This document shows positions 32,239 through 41,300 of a DNA stretch of 64,000 nucleotides, one piece after another. The notes beneath the pieces were generated by a model, which saw only the letters and a program-made list of their open reading frames with translations, made no database searches and was not told where the DNA came from. The stretch is from positions 5,507,001-5,571,000 of the forward strand of contig NZ_CP163439.1 in the NCBI RefSeq assembly GCF_041052385.1, in the 5' to 3' direction. Both the position numbers and the translations under genes were made by a program. The stretch comes from Streptomyces sp. R28. Its GTDB lineage: Bacteria > Actinomycetota > Actinomycetes > Streptomycetales > Streptomycetaceae. Positions within the stretch are counted from its first letter, which is position 1. Each line of letters starts with the position of its first letter.

Positions 32239-33522
32239 ATGCACGACCACCGCCGCCTCGGCCGCGAACTCGACCTGTTCGACACCGACCCGCTGATGGG
32301 CGCGGGACTCCCGTACTGGCTGCCCGACGGGGCCGTCGTACGGCAGACCCTGGAGGAGTACGTCCGGGAGGCCGAGCGGGCGGCCGGGTACCGGCACGTG
32401 TACTCACCGGTCCTCGGCAAACGGGAGCTGTACGAGATCTCCGGGCACTGGTCGCACTACAGCGACGACATGTTCCCGCCGATGAGGCTCGGCGCGGAGG
32501 AGATGGTGCTGCGGCCCAGCCTCTGCCCCCATCACGCGCTGATCTACCGCTCCCGCTCCCGCAGCTACCGCGAACTCCCCCTCCGCATGGCGGAGTTGGG
32601 CGGCATGTACCGCTCGGAGCTGTCGGGGGTCCTGGGCGGTCTGACCCGCGTCCGGTCGATCCAGCTCAACGACGCGCACATCTTCTGCACCCTGGAGCAG
32701 GCGGTGGACGAGGCCCGCGCCGCCCTCGAACTCATCGCCCGCGCTTACGCCGATCTGGGTATCCGGGCCACCCGCCACCGTCTTTCCCTCCCGGCCGAGG
32801 GCCAGGGCGGGGGCGAGGGCGGCGGCAAGTACGTCGCCGACCCCGAGCTGTGGCGACGGGCCAGCGCGCTGCTCCGCGAGGTCCTCGACGGCTCCGGCAT
32901 CCCGTACGAGGAGGCCGAGGGCGAGGCGGCCTTCTACGGCCCCAAGATCGACGTCCAGGTCACCGACCCGGCGGGACGCGAGGCGACCCTCTCCACCGTG
33001 CAGATCGACTTCCACCAGCCCGAACGCTTCGACCTGCACTACATCGGCGCCGACGGCGCCAGACACCGCCCGGTCATGGTCCACCGCAGCATCATCGGCA
33101 GCGTCGAACGAGTGGTCGCCCACCTCGTCGAACAGCACGGCGGCGCCTTCCCGGCCTGGCTAACCCCCGTGCAACTGCTGATCCTGCCCGTGTCGCAGGC
33201 GCAGAGCCAGAAGGGGGAGGACCTGCTGCGCCGGGCCCGCCATCAGGGCCTGCGCGCGGAGCTCGCCGGTCCCGAGCACGGCACCCTGGGCGCCCGCATC
33301 CGCGCGGCACGCCTCGTGCCGTACCAGGCGGTCATCGGTGAGCGGGAGGCCGAGGCGGACGGTGACCTCGTGGCCGTACGACTGCGGGACGGCCGCAGGC
33401 CGGGGGCCGTACCCGCCGCGGAGCTGCTGGCCCGGATCGCCGCCCGCGTCGCGGCGCGCGGTCCCGAGCTGTGGGACGACGAGGGGGTTGCCGAGGCGGA
33501 CGGCGGGGGAGACGCCGCATGA
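32239..33522 (+). CDS. thrS-like: Threonyl-tRNA synthetase, short form without TGS and editing domains, 427 aa
   Basis: The class II catalytic core and anticodon-binding domain are clear: motif 2 MYRSELSGVLGGLTRVRSIQ with LNDAHIFC, then FYGPKIDVQVTD, STVQIDFHQPERFDL and HRPVMVHRSIIGSVER. The Zn ligands are present as Cys in LRPSLCPHH, His in NDAHIF and His in MVHRS. The protein starts at the catalytic domain and lacks the about 220 N-terminal residues (TGS, N1, N2 editing) of standard 640-660-aa enzymes. It is probably a second, inducible ThrRS, possibly tolerant to an inhibitor. ATG 32239 follows GGAGGAG. Expression appears controlled by the Thr attenuator. Confidence 0.9.
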   Translation: MHDHRRLGRELDLFDTDPLMGAGLPYWLPDGAVVRQTLEEYVREAERAAGYRHVYSPVLGKRELYEISGHWSHYSDDMFPPMRLGAEEMVLRPSLCPHHALIYRSRSRSYRELPLRMAELGGMYRSELSGVLGGLTRVRSIQLNDAHIFCTLEQAVDEARAALELIARAYADLGIRATRHRLSLPAEGQGGGEGGGKYVADPELWRRASALLREVLDGSGIPYEEAEGEAAFYGPKIDVQVTDPAGREATLSTVQIDFHQPERFDLHYIGADGARHRPVMVHRSIIGSVERVVAHLVEQHGGAFPAWLTPVQLLILPVSQAQSQKGEDLLRRARHQGLRAELAGPEHGTLGARIRAARLVPYQAVIGEREAEADGDLVAVRLRDGRRPGAVPAAELLARIAARVAARGPELWDDEGVAEADGGGDAA

Positions 33523-33636
33523 CGCCGCACGCACGTAACCGCACGACGACGCCATACGGCGACGCACTCCACCTAGATCACACCGTAAGGTCGGTTTCGT
33601 AGAGCCCGCCACCGCAACCGTGTCAGGAGCCTCGCC

Positions 33637-34608
33637 GTGACGAACGCCGAAGGGCAGCCCATCCCGGTGATCATCGACTGTGACACCGGCGTCGACGACG
33701 CTCTGGCGCTGTTGTTCGCGGTACGCCACCCGGGTCTCGACCTGCGCGCCGTCACCTGTGTGGCGGGCAACACGGACGTGGACGGCGTCGTACGCAACAC
33801 CCTCACCGTCCTGGAGCAGGCCGGCGCCCCCGACATCCCCGTCGCCCGGGGCGCCGGACGCCCGCTGATCGAGCCCGCGCGCTCGGCGCGGCATGTGCAC
33901 GGCGAGGACGGCATGGGCGACATCGGCCTGCCCGCCCCGACCCGCGCCCCGGTCGACGTGGACGCGGTGACGCTGCTGCGCCGCGAGATCCTGGCGTCCC
34001 CGCGCCCGGTCACCCTGATTCCCACCGCGCCGCTCACCAACATCGCCCTGCTGCTGCGCGCGCACCCGGAGGTGACCGGCAACATCGAGCGGATCGTCTT
34101 CATGGGCGGCGCGGTGGCCACGGGGAACGCCACGCCGGTCGCGGAGTTCAACGTGTGGCACGACCCGGAGGCCGCCGCGATCCTGCTCACGGCCGGGGTG
34201 CCGATCACCATGTACGGCCTGGACGTCTTCCAGCGGGTCGTGGTTCCCGGCGCGGACGTGCGACGCCTGCGGGCGAGCGCGGAGCCCGGTGCCCGTCTCG
34301 CAGGCGACCTGCTGGCCCACCGTCCGGCCACGCCGGACGTCGCCGCCGACTCCGAGGCCGGTGGCATCGGCGACGCGGGCGCGGTCTGCACGGTCGTGGA
34401 TCCGGCGGGCCTCACCACCCGTCTCCTCCCCGTCGAGGTCTCCCTCGCCCCCGGCCCCACCCGCGGCCAGACGATCGTCGACCGCCGCCCCCGCCCCGGC
34501 GAGTCCGAGATCCACACCGGCCTGCGCGAACAGGCCCTGGTGGACGTGGCGTTGGACGTGGACGTGGCCCGCTTCGTGAAGCTGTATCTGACGACCGTGG
34601 AGGGATAG
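33637..34608 (+). CDS. Nucleoside hydrolase (IU-type), 323 aa
   Basis: The N-terminal DCDTGVDDALAL motif is the Ca-binding signature of inosine-uridine preferring nucleoside hydrolases, which split ribonucleosides to base and ribose. Further family elements are VAGNTDVDGVVRNTLTVLE, LTNIALLLRAHPEV and VFMGGAVATGNATPVAEFNV ahead of a DPEAA helix. GTG 33637 follows GGAG at about 8 nt. The protein is cytoplasmic and of standard length. It probably works in nucleoside salvage. No transporter is adjacent. Confidence 0.92.
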   Translation: MTNAEGQPIPVIIDCDTGVDDALALLFAVRHPGLDLRAVTCVAGNTDVDGVVRNTLTVLEQAGAPDIPVARGAGRPLIEPARSARHVHGEDGMGDIGLPAPTRAPVDVDAVTLLRREILASPRPVTLIPTAPLTNIALLLRAHPEVTGNIERIVFMGGAVATGNATPVAEFNVWHDPEAAAILLTAGVPITMYGLDVFQRVVVPGADVRRLRASAEPGARLAGDLLAHRPATPDVAADSEAGGIGDAGAVCTVVDPAGLTTRLLPVEVSLAPGPTRGQTIVDRRPRPGESEIHTGLREQALVDVALDVDVARFVKLYLTTVEG

Positions 34609-34741
34609 GCGCCGATGGGGCAGCCTGCATTTGCGTGAACAGGACAGGCTGAACAGGCTCGGATATTCTGGTGCTGATGTCGACCATCCGGGCCATGCCT
34701 GGTCGGGGGGCGGGCCGCCTGTATTCGGAAGGCGACGCCTT

Positions 34742-35821
34742 ATGCGCGTGAAAGCGAAGTGGGCAACCGCGTGCGCTTCGGCCGTTCTGATCGCCGTCGG
34801 CGGGACAACGGCGCACGCTGTACCGGCAGATGACTCGCCGGAAGAGATATTCACGAAAGCCGCTCCGGCGACGGTTCACCTGATGGTCACCACCGCCGGG
34901 GGCGAGTTCCAGGGCACTGGCTTCGTCTATGACGCGGACAAGGGGCTCATTCTCACCAACGCGCATGTCGTGGACGGTATGACCGCGCTGAAGGTGGGCA
35001 TCGAGAACAAGGATCCGGTCGCCGCCCAGGTCGTCGGCAGCGATCCGTGCCAGGACCTGGCCGTCGTCAAGCTCGACGCTCCGCAAGAGGACCTGAAGGA
35101 ACTCGAGTTCGGTGACGGTGACGACGTCGAGACCACGGATGAAGTCATGGCCATCGGCTATCCGAGTTCTCTCGAGAATTCCGCCGACCAGAGGGCCATC
35201 TTCACCTCCGGGACGGTTCAGTCGCCGGACGTGGCCGCTGATCCGAGCCCGTCCCTTCCGCACTATCCGGCCACCGTTCAGCACTCCGCCGCGATCAACC
35301 CCGGTAATTCCGGAGGGCCCTTGCTGAACAGCGACGGCAAAGTGGTGGGTGTGAACACCTTGGTGAACACCGAGGCGCAGGGGCAGTACTACTCGATCAC
35401 CGGAGAGCACGCACAGGCACAGATCGCCGGGCTGGCCGCGGGTGCCAAGAAGAACGATGCCGGATGGGCGGTCTACTCCCTGGACGACGAATACCTCGTC
35501 GACTATTTCCCCGACGCGGAGGACCAGCAGATCGTCGGCCAGGCACAGCAGGAGTTCCTTCAGAACGACGTGCACGGACTGCTCGTGCAGAGCACGACGG
35601 CCAACTCTCCGGCGGCGAAGGCCGAGCTGTCCACCGGAGATGTGATCACTCACGTCAAGGGCTCCCCGGTGGATACGGTCAGCGCCCTGTGTGACGTGCT
35701 GCAGTCTGCGACCCCCGGCGAAGAGCTCTCGGTCGAGGGTATCTACGGCATCGGGGCCGAGGAGATAGACAAGCAGCCCTTGGACACGTGGGAGACCAAC
35801 TTGACGCTCTCGGGCAAGTAG
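34742..35821 (+). CDS. Secreted HtrA-like serine protease with PDZ domain, 359 aa
   Basis: A signal peptide (ATACASAVLIAVGGTTAHA) precedes a trypsin-like domain with His75 in TNAHVVDG, Asp105 in CQDLAVVKL and Ser190 in NPGNSGGPLL. A PDZ domain follows (about 265-340: GLLVQSTTANSPAAKAELST, GDVITHVKG). DegP/HtrA-like proteins degrade or refold exported proteins. This one lacks a membrane anchor, so it is probably released. ATG 34742 follows GAAGG. Codon use has more A/T at third positions (ATATTC, ACGAAA, AATTCC) than the neighbours, hinting at a different origin. Confidence 0.88.
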   Translation: MRVKAKWATACASAVLIAVGGTTAHAVPADDSPEEIFTKAAPATVHLMVTTAGGEFQGTGFVYDADKGLILTNAHVVDGMTALKVGIENKDPVAAQVVGSDPCQDLAVVKLDAPQEDLKELEFGDGDDVETTDEVMAIGYPSSLENSADQRAIFTSGTVQSPDVAADPSPSLPHYPATVQHSAAINPGNSGGPLLNSDGKVVGVNTLVNTEAQGQYYSITGEHAQAQIAGLAAGAKKNDAGWAVYSLDDEYLVDYFPDAEDQQIVGQAQQEFLQNDVHGLLVQSTTANSPAAKAELSTGDVITHVKGSPVDTVSALCDVLQSATPGEELSVEGIYGIGAEEIDKQPLDTWETNLTLSGK

Positions 35822-35842
35822 CGCCACGCGCACCGAGACATG

Positions 35843-35871
35843 CGAACGCCCGGGAGATTCCGGGGCGTTCG
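35843..35871. terminator. Hairpin between the convergent protease and surface-protein genes
   Basis: CGAACGCCC and GGGCGTTCG pair over 9 bp with an 11-nt loop. It lies 22 bp after the protease stop and 17 bp before the stop of the convergent gene, so it can work in both directions. Confidence 0.65.
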
Positions 35872-35887
35872 TGTCGAGGTGGGTCGA

Positions 35888-36811
35888 TCAGGAACGAGCC
35901 GCCCGACGCCGCTTCGACGCCACGACGAACGCCGCGCCGCCCGCCACCAGCACCACCGCGCCGATGGCGATCGGGCCGGTCGCGCTGCTGCCGCCGGTCT
36001 GGGCGAGGTCGCCGCCGCCGTTGGGGGAGGGCGCCGGGGTGGACGCCGATTCGGAGGGCTCCGGGGTCGGGGTCTCGGTCGACGGCGTCTCCGACGCGGG
36101 CGGCGTCGTCTCCTCCGCCGGGGTCGACGGCTCCTCGGACGCGGGCTCCGACGGCTCGGCCGGCGGCTCCTCGGTCGCCGGCGGCTCCGTCGTGCAGTCC
36201 TTCGTGCCGCCGTTCCAGGCCGCGATCAGCTTGTCCTTGATGACCGGGCGGTCCGGGCCCTTGGGCAGGTCCCCGTGCTCGAAGCCGTCGTTCGCGTCGA
36301 GCTTGCCGTCGAACTTCACCGCGCCCCGGTACAGGTCGATCTGCGCGAAGCAGCCCGCGTCCGGGACGGCGATGTCGAGGGTGTCGCTCTGGCCCGGCTT
36401 GACCGTGACGGTGTCGAAGTCGACGAAGACCTGCTCGCCGGAGGTGGCGAAGGTCGGGCCGAGGGCGAGGTAGGAGGCGAGCGAGGCGGTGCAGGTCGTG
36501 GCGTCGGCGGCGGCGCGGACCGTGATGTGGACCTTGCCGCCGTCGGTGACCTTCAGGTTCTGGTCGTCGACCTTGACCGAGTCGTAGAAGTTCGTGCCGT
36601 CGAGCGAGAACTGGCAGCGGTCGGTGGCCGTCTCCGTGCCGGCGCCGGTGCCGGGCTGGTAGGCACCGCCGGACTTCCAGCCGTCGCCGCCGCCGTGTGA
36701 ACCGGTGGCCCAGGCGCCGGAGGCGGAGGCGACGCCGGCAGCGCAGAGAACGAGCGACGCGGCGCCCGTCCCCAACAGGCGTCGCGCCATGACACGTCTC
36801 GCTATGGACAT
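35888..36811 (-). CDS. LAxTG cell-wall-anchored surface protein, 307 aa
   Basis: A signal peptide (LLGTGAASLVLCAAGVASAS) leads to a beta-rich domain of about 160 residues with two Cys pairs. A Pro/Glu/Thr/Ser stalk follows, then the sorting signal LAQTG, a membrane helix (IAIGAVVLVAGGAAFVVA) and a KRRRAAR tail. LAxTG is the motif used by class E sortases of Streptomyces, so covalent attachment to peptidoglycan is expected. ATG 36811 is preferred, with GGGAT upstream; ATG 36790 is possible. The sortase at 49999 is class F, so it may not be the cognate enzyme. Confidence 0.85.
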   Translation of the reverse strand: MSIARRVMARRLLGTGAASLVLCAAGVASASGAWATGSHGGGDGWKSGGAYQPGTGAGTETATDRCQFSLDGTNFYDSVKVDDQNLKVTDGGKVHITVRAAADATTCTASLASYLALGPTFATSGEQVFVDFDTVTVKPGQSDTLDIAVPDAGCFAQIDLYRGAVKFDGKLDANDGFEHGDLPKGPDRPVIKDKLIAAWNGGTKDCTTEPPATEEPPAEPSEPASEEPSTPAEETTPPASETPSTETPTPEPSESASTPAPSPNGGGDLAQTGGSSATGPIAIGAVVLVAGGAAFVVASKRRRAARS

Positions 36812-36930
36812 GCGTATCCCATCGTGGGGGTGGAGTGGTCGAAGAAGACTCACTGGGCTCATTGGTCACACGCGCCACAGTGTGAGCACATCGTCGGGCG
36901 ACGGGAGGAAGCTGTCAACCTGCGGGAACG

Positions 36931-36966
36931 CAATACAAGTTCAATTTGCAATCACAATTCCATCAC
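36931..36966. promoter_or_regulatory. AT-rich regulatory stretch upstream of the alpha-glucosidase gene
   Basis: This part of the divergent intergenic region is about 60 percent A+T in very GC-rich DNA and contains CAATACAAGTTCAATTTGCA and AATCACAATTC. LacI-type sugar operators are often TTGCAA-containing, but no perfect palindrome is present here, so this is only a candidate control region. Confidence 0.3.
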
Positions 36967-37063
36967 TCAGGGAATGATCTACTCCGCACTGCGTGGTGTT
37001 CGCTTTTCCGGCCAAGTGGACAGAGTTCTCACTGTCGCCCGTACACACCCACGAGGAGGCCGC

Positions 37064-38737
37064 GTGACCGTCCGCACCACCACGCCCGACACCCCCGACC
37101 TCTCGTCCCGCAACCCCGACTGGTGGCGCCAGGCCGTCATCTACCAGGTCTACCCCCGCAGCTTCGCCGACGGCGACGGCGACGGGCTCGGTGACCTCAA
37201 AGGCGTCACCCAGCGCCTGAACCACCTCGCCGCCCTCGGCGTCGACGCCCTGTGGCTCAGCCCCTTCTACCCCTCCGAGCTGGCCGACGGCGGCTACGAC
37301 GTCGCCGACTACCGCGACGTCGACCCCCGCCTGGGGACCCTCGACGACTTCGACGCGATGGCCGCCGAGGCCCACCGCCTCGGCCTGAAAGTCATCGTCG
37401 ACCTGGTCCCCAACCACACCTCCCACCAGCACGTCTGGTTCCAGGAGGCGCTGCGGGCCGGCCCCGGCTCCCCCGCCCGCGACCGCTACGTCTTCCGCGA
37501 CGGCCGCGGCTCGCACGGCGAACTCCCGCCCACCGACTGGCAGTCCGTCTTCGGCGGCAGCGCCTGGCGCCGGGTCCCCGACGGCCAGTGGTACCTGCAC
37601 CTGTTCACCCCCGAGCAGCCCGACCTGAACTGGGGGAACGAGGAGGTCCGCGCCGACTTCCGCACCACCCTGCGCTTCTGGTCCGACCGCGGTGTCGACG
37701 GCTTCCGCGTCGACGTGGCGCACGCGCTCGCCAAGGACCTGAGCGAACCGCTGCGCGACCTCGGCACCCCGGAACTGAGCCACGAGGACGCGCTTCCGCG
37801 GTTCGAGCCCGGCACCCACCCCTTCTACGACCGCGACGAGGTCCACGAGATCTACCGCGACTGGCGCAAGATCCTCGACGCCTACCGCCCGCCCCGCATG
37901 GCGGTCGCCGAGGCCTGGGTGAACCCGGCCGCCCGCCGCGCCCTGTACGCCCGCCCGGACGAACTGGGCCAGGCCTTCAACTTCGAGTATCTGCAGGCGG
38001 GTTGGGACGCCGAGGAGCTGAACCGGGTCATCACTGACTCGCTCGCCACGGCACGCGCGGCCGGCGCCTCCGCCACCTGGGTCCTGTCCAACCACGACGT
38101 CGTACGCCACACCTCCCGCCTGATGCTCCCGCCCGGCACCGACGACAACGCCTGGCTCCTCTCCGGCGGCCACGCACCGGCCGTCGACGAGTCGGCCGGC
38201 CTGCGCCGCGCCCGCGCCGCGACCCTCCTCATGCTCGCGCTGCCCGGTTCGTCGTACGTCTACCAGGGCGAGGAACTCGGCCTGCCCGAGGTCGCCGACC
38301 TGCCCTCAGAGGTCCTCCAGGACCCGATCTGGGAGCAGACGGGGCGCGTCCGCAAGGGCCGCGACGGCTGCCGGGTGCCGCTGCCGTGGACGACGACGGG
38401 ACCGTCGTACGGCTTCGGCGCGGGCGGATCCTGGCTGCCGCAGCCGTCGGGCTTCGCGTCGTACGCCGTCGAGGCCCAGGACGGCGTGGAGGGCTCCACC
38501 CTGGAGCTCTACCGCACGGCCCTGCGCCTGCGCCGCAAGCTCCTGGCGGGGGAGGAGCTGGAGTGGGCCCCGGACAGTCCGCCCGGGGTCCTGCACTTCG
38601 CCCGCTCGGACGGCTGGCGGTGCGTGGCCAACCTCTCCGGCACGGCGGTCGAGCTGCCGCCGGGTGAGGTGCTGATCGGCAGCGGGCCGCTGGAGGGGCG
38701 TGCGCTGGGGCCGGACACGACGGTCTGGCTGGCGTAG
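37064..38737 (+). CDS. GH13 alpha-glucosidase / oligo-1,6-glucosidase-like enzyme, 557 aa
   Basis: The four GH13 regions are present: DLVPNHTS, GFRVDVAHAL (nucleophile Asp, about 214), AVAEAWV (acid Glu, about 282) and LSNHDVVRHTSR (Asp, about 342). The start WWRQAVIYQVYPRSF and the domain order fit subfamilies of alpha-glucosidase and trehalose/isomaltose-cleaving enzymes. No signal peptide is present, so it acts in the cytoplasm on imported oligosaccharides. GTG 37064 follows AGGAGG; an upstream in-frame extension lacks any initiation signal. It is divergent from the LAxTG protein. Confidence 0.93.
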   Translation: MTVRTTTPDTPDLSSRNPDWWRQAVIYQVYPRSFADGDGDGLGDLKGVTQRLNHLAALGVDALWLSPFYPSELADGGYDVADYRDVDPRLGTLDDFDAMAAEAHRLGLKVIVDLVPNHTSHQHVWFQEALRAGPGSPARDRYVFRDGRGSHGELPPTDWQSVFGGSAWRRVPDGQWYLHLFTPEQPDLNWGNEEVRADFRTTLRFWSDRGVDGFRVDVAHALAKDLSEPLRDLGTPELSHEDALPRFEPGTHPFYDRDEVHEIYRDWRKILDAYRPPRMAVAEAWVNPAARRALYARPDELGQAFNFEYLQAGWDAEELNRVITDSLATARAAGASATWVLSNHDVVRHTSRLMLPPGTDDNAWLLSGGHAPAVDESAGLRRARAATLLMLALPGSSYVYQGEELGLPEVADLPSEVLQDPIWEQTGRVRKGRDGCRVPLPWTTTGPSYGFGAGGSWLPQPSGFASYAVEAQDGVEGSTLELYRTALRLRRKLLAGEELEWAPDSPPGVLHFARSDGWRCVANLSGTAVELPPGEVLIGSGPLEGRALGPDTTVWLA

Positions 38738-38838
38738 GCCCGGCTGGCGGCACGCGCCGACGCCGTCCGAGTGAGAGGCGCGGGGCGCTCGCGTGGCGAA
38801 CCGGGCTGCGCCCGCCCGCTGCCCAAGGATCCGGACGC

Positions 38839-39129
38839 GTGGCACGCACCTTCGACGAACTGGTCGCCATGCAGCGGGCGGCGGACCAGGCACACAGCAG
38901 GGTGGAGGAGCTACGGGACCACTACGGGCCGCCCGCCCACACACCGTGGACCGAGCTCCAGACCGACACGTACGAGACCGCCTGGCGCGCCTGGCGTGAC
39001 CTCGCCCGTGACGTCCAGAGCGCCGTGACCGAGTACGCGAAGGAACAGGGCGCCGCGCGCAACCAGGTCGAGGAGGACGTGAGGAGGGTCGTCCGGCACC
39101 CGAAGGCGGAGCCGGAGACGGACGAGTGA
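38839..39129 (+). CDS. Small helical hypothetical protein, 96 aa
   Basis: The protein is alpha-helical and charged (FDELVAMQRAADQAHSRVEE, TYETAWRAWRDLARDVQSAV), probably a coiled coil, with no membrane helix or known motif. GTG 38839 is chosen with AAGGAT 7 nt upstream. Similar small proteins occur in other streptomycetes. Its function is unknown. Confidence 0.65.
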   Translation: MARTFDELVAMQRAADQAHSRVEELRDHYGPPAHTPWTELQTDTYETAWRAWRDLARDVQSAVTEYAKEQGAARNQVEEDVRRVVRHPKAEPETDE

Positions 39130-39267
39130 CACCGGCCGCGCCCGGACGGGTGGTGGGCGCGGCTTCACCGGCCCGTACGGCCGAACAGCGCGTGTCCCTG
39201 CGGGAGCAGACCGCGAGAATCGCGGGCAGGGGTGCCGCCGATGCGTGTGTGAGGAGCTCCGCCGACG

Positions 39268-40110
39268 ATGAGCAGGTCCTGGAAGACGACGATCCTTGGG
39301 TTGCTCGCCGTTGCGGGCGCGATGGTCATGGCCGGCACGGCCCCTGTGACCGGGATGCCGGCGATGGCCGGGACGGCGTACGGCGGTGAAGGCCCGACGA
39401 CCCGGTCGGCGGGCCGTGACCTGTGGGCGGCCGCGACCATCGAGCCCGGACGGGAGGGCATCGTCGAGGTCGGGGGTTACGAGGGGATGCCGCTCGGCGA
39501 GGGCTCGGTACTGACCCTGACGGCGCCGGCGCAGACGAGAGTGACGGGCACCCCGTTCGCCGCGGGCGGGTACCGAGGGGCGGTGGCTCTGGGCGGGATC
39601 AGCGGGACGTACACGTTCACGGGGGCGCCTGCGGCGGCCGGTCCGGAAGCCGACGCGTCGGCAGGGGCGGGCTGGAAGGGCCGTACGTTCCCCTTCGTCC
39701 TGTCGGTCCCCGCCCACGCCGAGCCCGGCACCCGCCTCCCCGACTGCACCCTGGTCCTGCGCGACGCGAACGGCACCGTGCGGCAGAAGGGCACCTGCGC
39801 CGTGACGGTCGGGCTACCGGCGCCGGTCCTGTCCCGCCCCCATTCGGGCGTGCCGCTGGGTGCGTTGCCGAAGACGTCCGGCACGGCCTACCCGGGAGCC
39901 CAGGTCACGGTGCGCGACGCGCGGGAGGAGGAGGTCTGCTCGACCACCGCCGCACCCGCCGGCACCTGGTCCTGCGTGCCGTCCCACCCCCTCCCGCCCG
40001 GCCCGGGCCGTCTCCAGGCCACGGCCACGTTCAACGGGGCCGTGGCGATGAGCGAGCAGATCGACATCCTCGTGACGGGCTCACCGGACACCCAGTTGGC
40101 CGGTCAGTAG
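39268..40110 (+). CDS. Secreted beta-domain protein, 280 aa
   Basis: A signal peptide (ILGLLAVAGAMVMAGTAPVT) is followed by two beta-sandwich-like regions: one with GGYRGAVALGGISGTYTFTG, and a C-terminal Ig-like repeat (LPKTSGTAYPGAQVTVRDAR, GTWSCVPSHPLPPGPGRLQA). The second resembles the Ig-like modules of actinobacterial adhesins and carbohydrate-active proteins. No sorting signal or catalytic motif is seen. Its 3' end overlaps the convergent lipoprotein gene by 7 bp. The ribosome-binding site is weak (GGAG, 14 nt away). Confidence 0.68.
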   Translation: MSRSWKTTILGLLAVAGAMVMAGTAPVTGMPAMAGTAYGGEGPTTRSAGRDLWAAATIEPGREGIVEVGGYEGMPLGEGSVLTLTAPAQTRVTGTPFAAGGYRGAVALGGISGTYTFTGAPAAAGPEADASAGAGWKGRTFPFVLSVPAHAEPGTRLPDCTLVLRDANGTVRQKGTCAVTVGLPAPVLSRPHSGVPLGALPKTSGTAYPGAQVTVRDAREEEVCSTTAAPAGTWSCVPSHPLPPGPGRLQATATFNGAVAMSEQIDILVTGSPDTQLAGQ

Positions 40111-40565
40111 CGCAGGGCCCTGGCCACCTCCGCCTTCACCTCGCCGCTCAAGTCGCGTGTGCTGCGTGCCGTGCCCTTAGCCGTCTTGCCCGCTGCCACG
40201 TCCGAGACGGTCACCACCGTGGCGTCCAGCAGATTGCCGTCCTTGTCACGGAAGTTGATCTGCGCGGCGAAGGACTTCGTCGAGTCGGTCGTGTTCTCCG
40301 CCGTGACCTCCACGGTCGTACGGCCGTCCGCGTCGGTCGTCGGGTCGCCCAGGCTCACCGCGTCCTTGGCGTCGATGCCGCCCTTGATGTCGTCCAGCCG
40401 GTCGCCCGCCTCCGCTGTCGCCGAGGCGAAGGCCGATGCCGCCTGGCTGGTCACCGAGGAGGGGATGTCGTCCTCGGAGCAGGAGGTCAGGGTGAGGGCG
40501 GCGGCCATGGTGGAGGTCGTCGTGAGGATCGCGGTTGTCGTCCACCGCGTTCGGTGACCGGGCAT
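40104..40565 (-). CDS. FxLYD-like lipoprotein, 153 aa
   Basis: The signal peptide ends in the lipobox LTLTSC, giving a membrane-anchored lipoprotein. The C-terminal part, VTAENTTDSTKSFAAQINFR followed by DKDGNLLDATVVTVSDVAAG, matches the FxLYD-type domain (extracellular beta domain, function unknown). A short helical segment precedes it. ATG 40565 follows GGAGG at 5-6 nt. Confidence 0.8.
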   Translation of the reverse strand: MPGHRTRWTTTAILTTTSTMAAALTLTSCSEDDIPSSVTSQAASAFASATAEAGDRLDDIKGGIDAKDAVSLGDPTTDADGRTTVEVTAENTTDSTKSFAAQINFRDKDGNLLDATVVTVSDVAAGKTAKGTARSTRDLSGEVKAEVARALRY

Positions 40566-40754
40566 GGAGCCTCCAGCGGGTCGGTTCCGGTCCGGTTCCT
40601 CCAGTGAAGATCCGTACGTCGCCGTCCGCACTCCGGGACTCCGGGCGTCACCCGATCGGCCTTTCCCCCGTGGTGGCCTCCCCGGGGCCCACCGATCGTC
40701 GTACCGACCGCAGAACCCGATCGCGGGACACGCGAGAAGTGGGGTACGGCAGCC

Positions 40755-41300
40755 ATGAGCCAGCCGCAGCCGCAGTCGCACGCAACCGACGCAGCCCATA
40801 GCCCGCCTGGATCCGCCGCGTCCCAGGCAACCTGGCCTTCGGCCGGAACCGCCCCCGCACCCGGCGCCGGCCGGTATCAGCCCGCCCCCGGCTGGGTCAC
40901 CGGCGGGCTCGTCTTCGCCGGTGTGCTGATGCTGGTGAACGGGCTGCTGGCCGTCCTCCAGGGCATCTCCGCGATCGCCGAGGACGACGTCTACGGCCGT
41001 ATCGGCGACTACGTCTTCGAGATCAACCTCACCGCGTGGGGCTGGATCCTGCTCGGCCTCGGTGTCGTGGTCGCCTGCGTCGGCTACGGCATCCTCAAGG
41101 GCGCCTGGTGGGCTCGGATCACCGGCATCTTCGTGGCGTCCCTCAGCATGGTGCTGCACTTCCTGTTCCTGCCGTACACGCCGGTGTGGTCGGTGATCAT
41201 GGTGGGCGTCGACTTCTTCGTGATCCTGGCGCTCGCCCTGGCCCCGGACGTCCCCCGCGCTAGCGCTTCAACGCGCGGTAGCGCCTCAGCAGCTCGCTGA
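40755..41300 (+). CDS. Four-helix membrane protein (DUF7144-like), 181 aa
   Basis: A Pro/Ala/Gln-rich cytoplasmic N-terminus of about 45 residues leads to four membrane helices: WVTGGLVFAGVLMLVNGLLA, AWGWILLGLGVVVACVGYGI, AWWARITGIFVASLSMVLHF, VWSVIMVGVDFFVILALALA. The pattern is that of a common actinobacterial family of uncharacterised vacuole- or DoxX-like small membrane proteins. The end overlaps the convergent 62-aa gene by 41 bp. Confidence 0.78.
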   Translation: MSQPQPQSHATDAAHSPPGSAASQATWPSAGTAPAPGAGRYQPAPGWVTGGLVFAGVLMLVNGLLAVLQGISAIAEDDVYGRIGDYVFEINLTAWGWILLGLGVVVACVGYGILKGAWWARITGIFVASLSMVLHFLFLPYTPVWSVIMVGVDFFVILALALAPDVPRASASTRGSASAAR

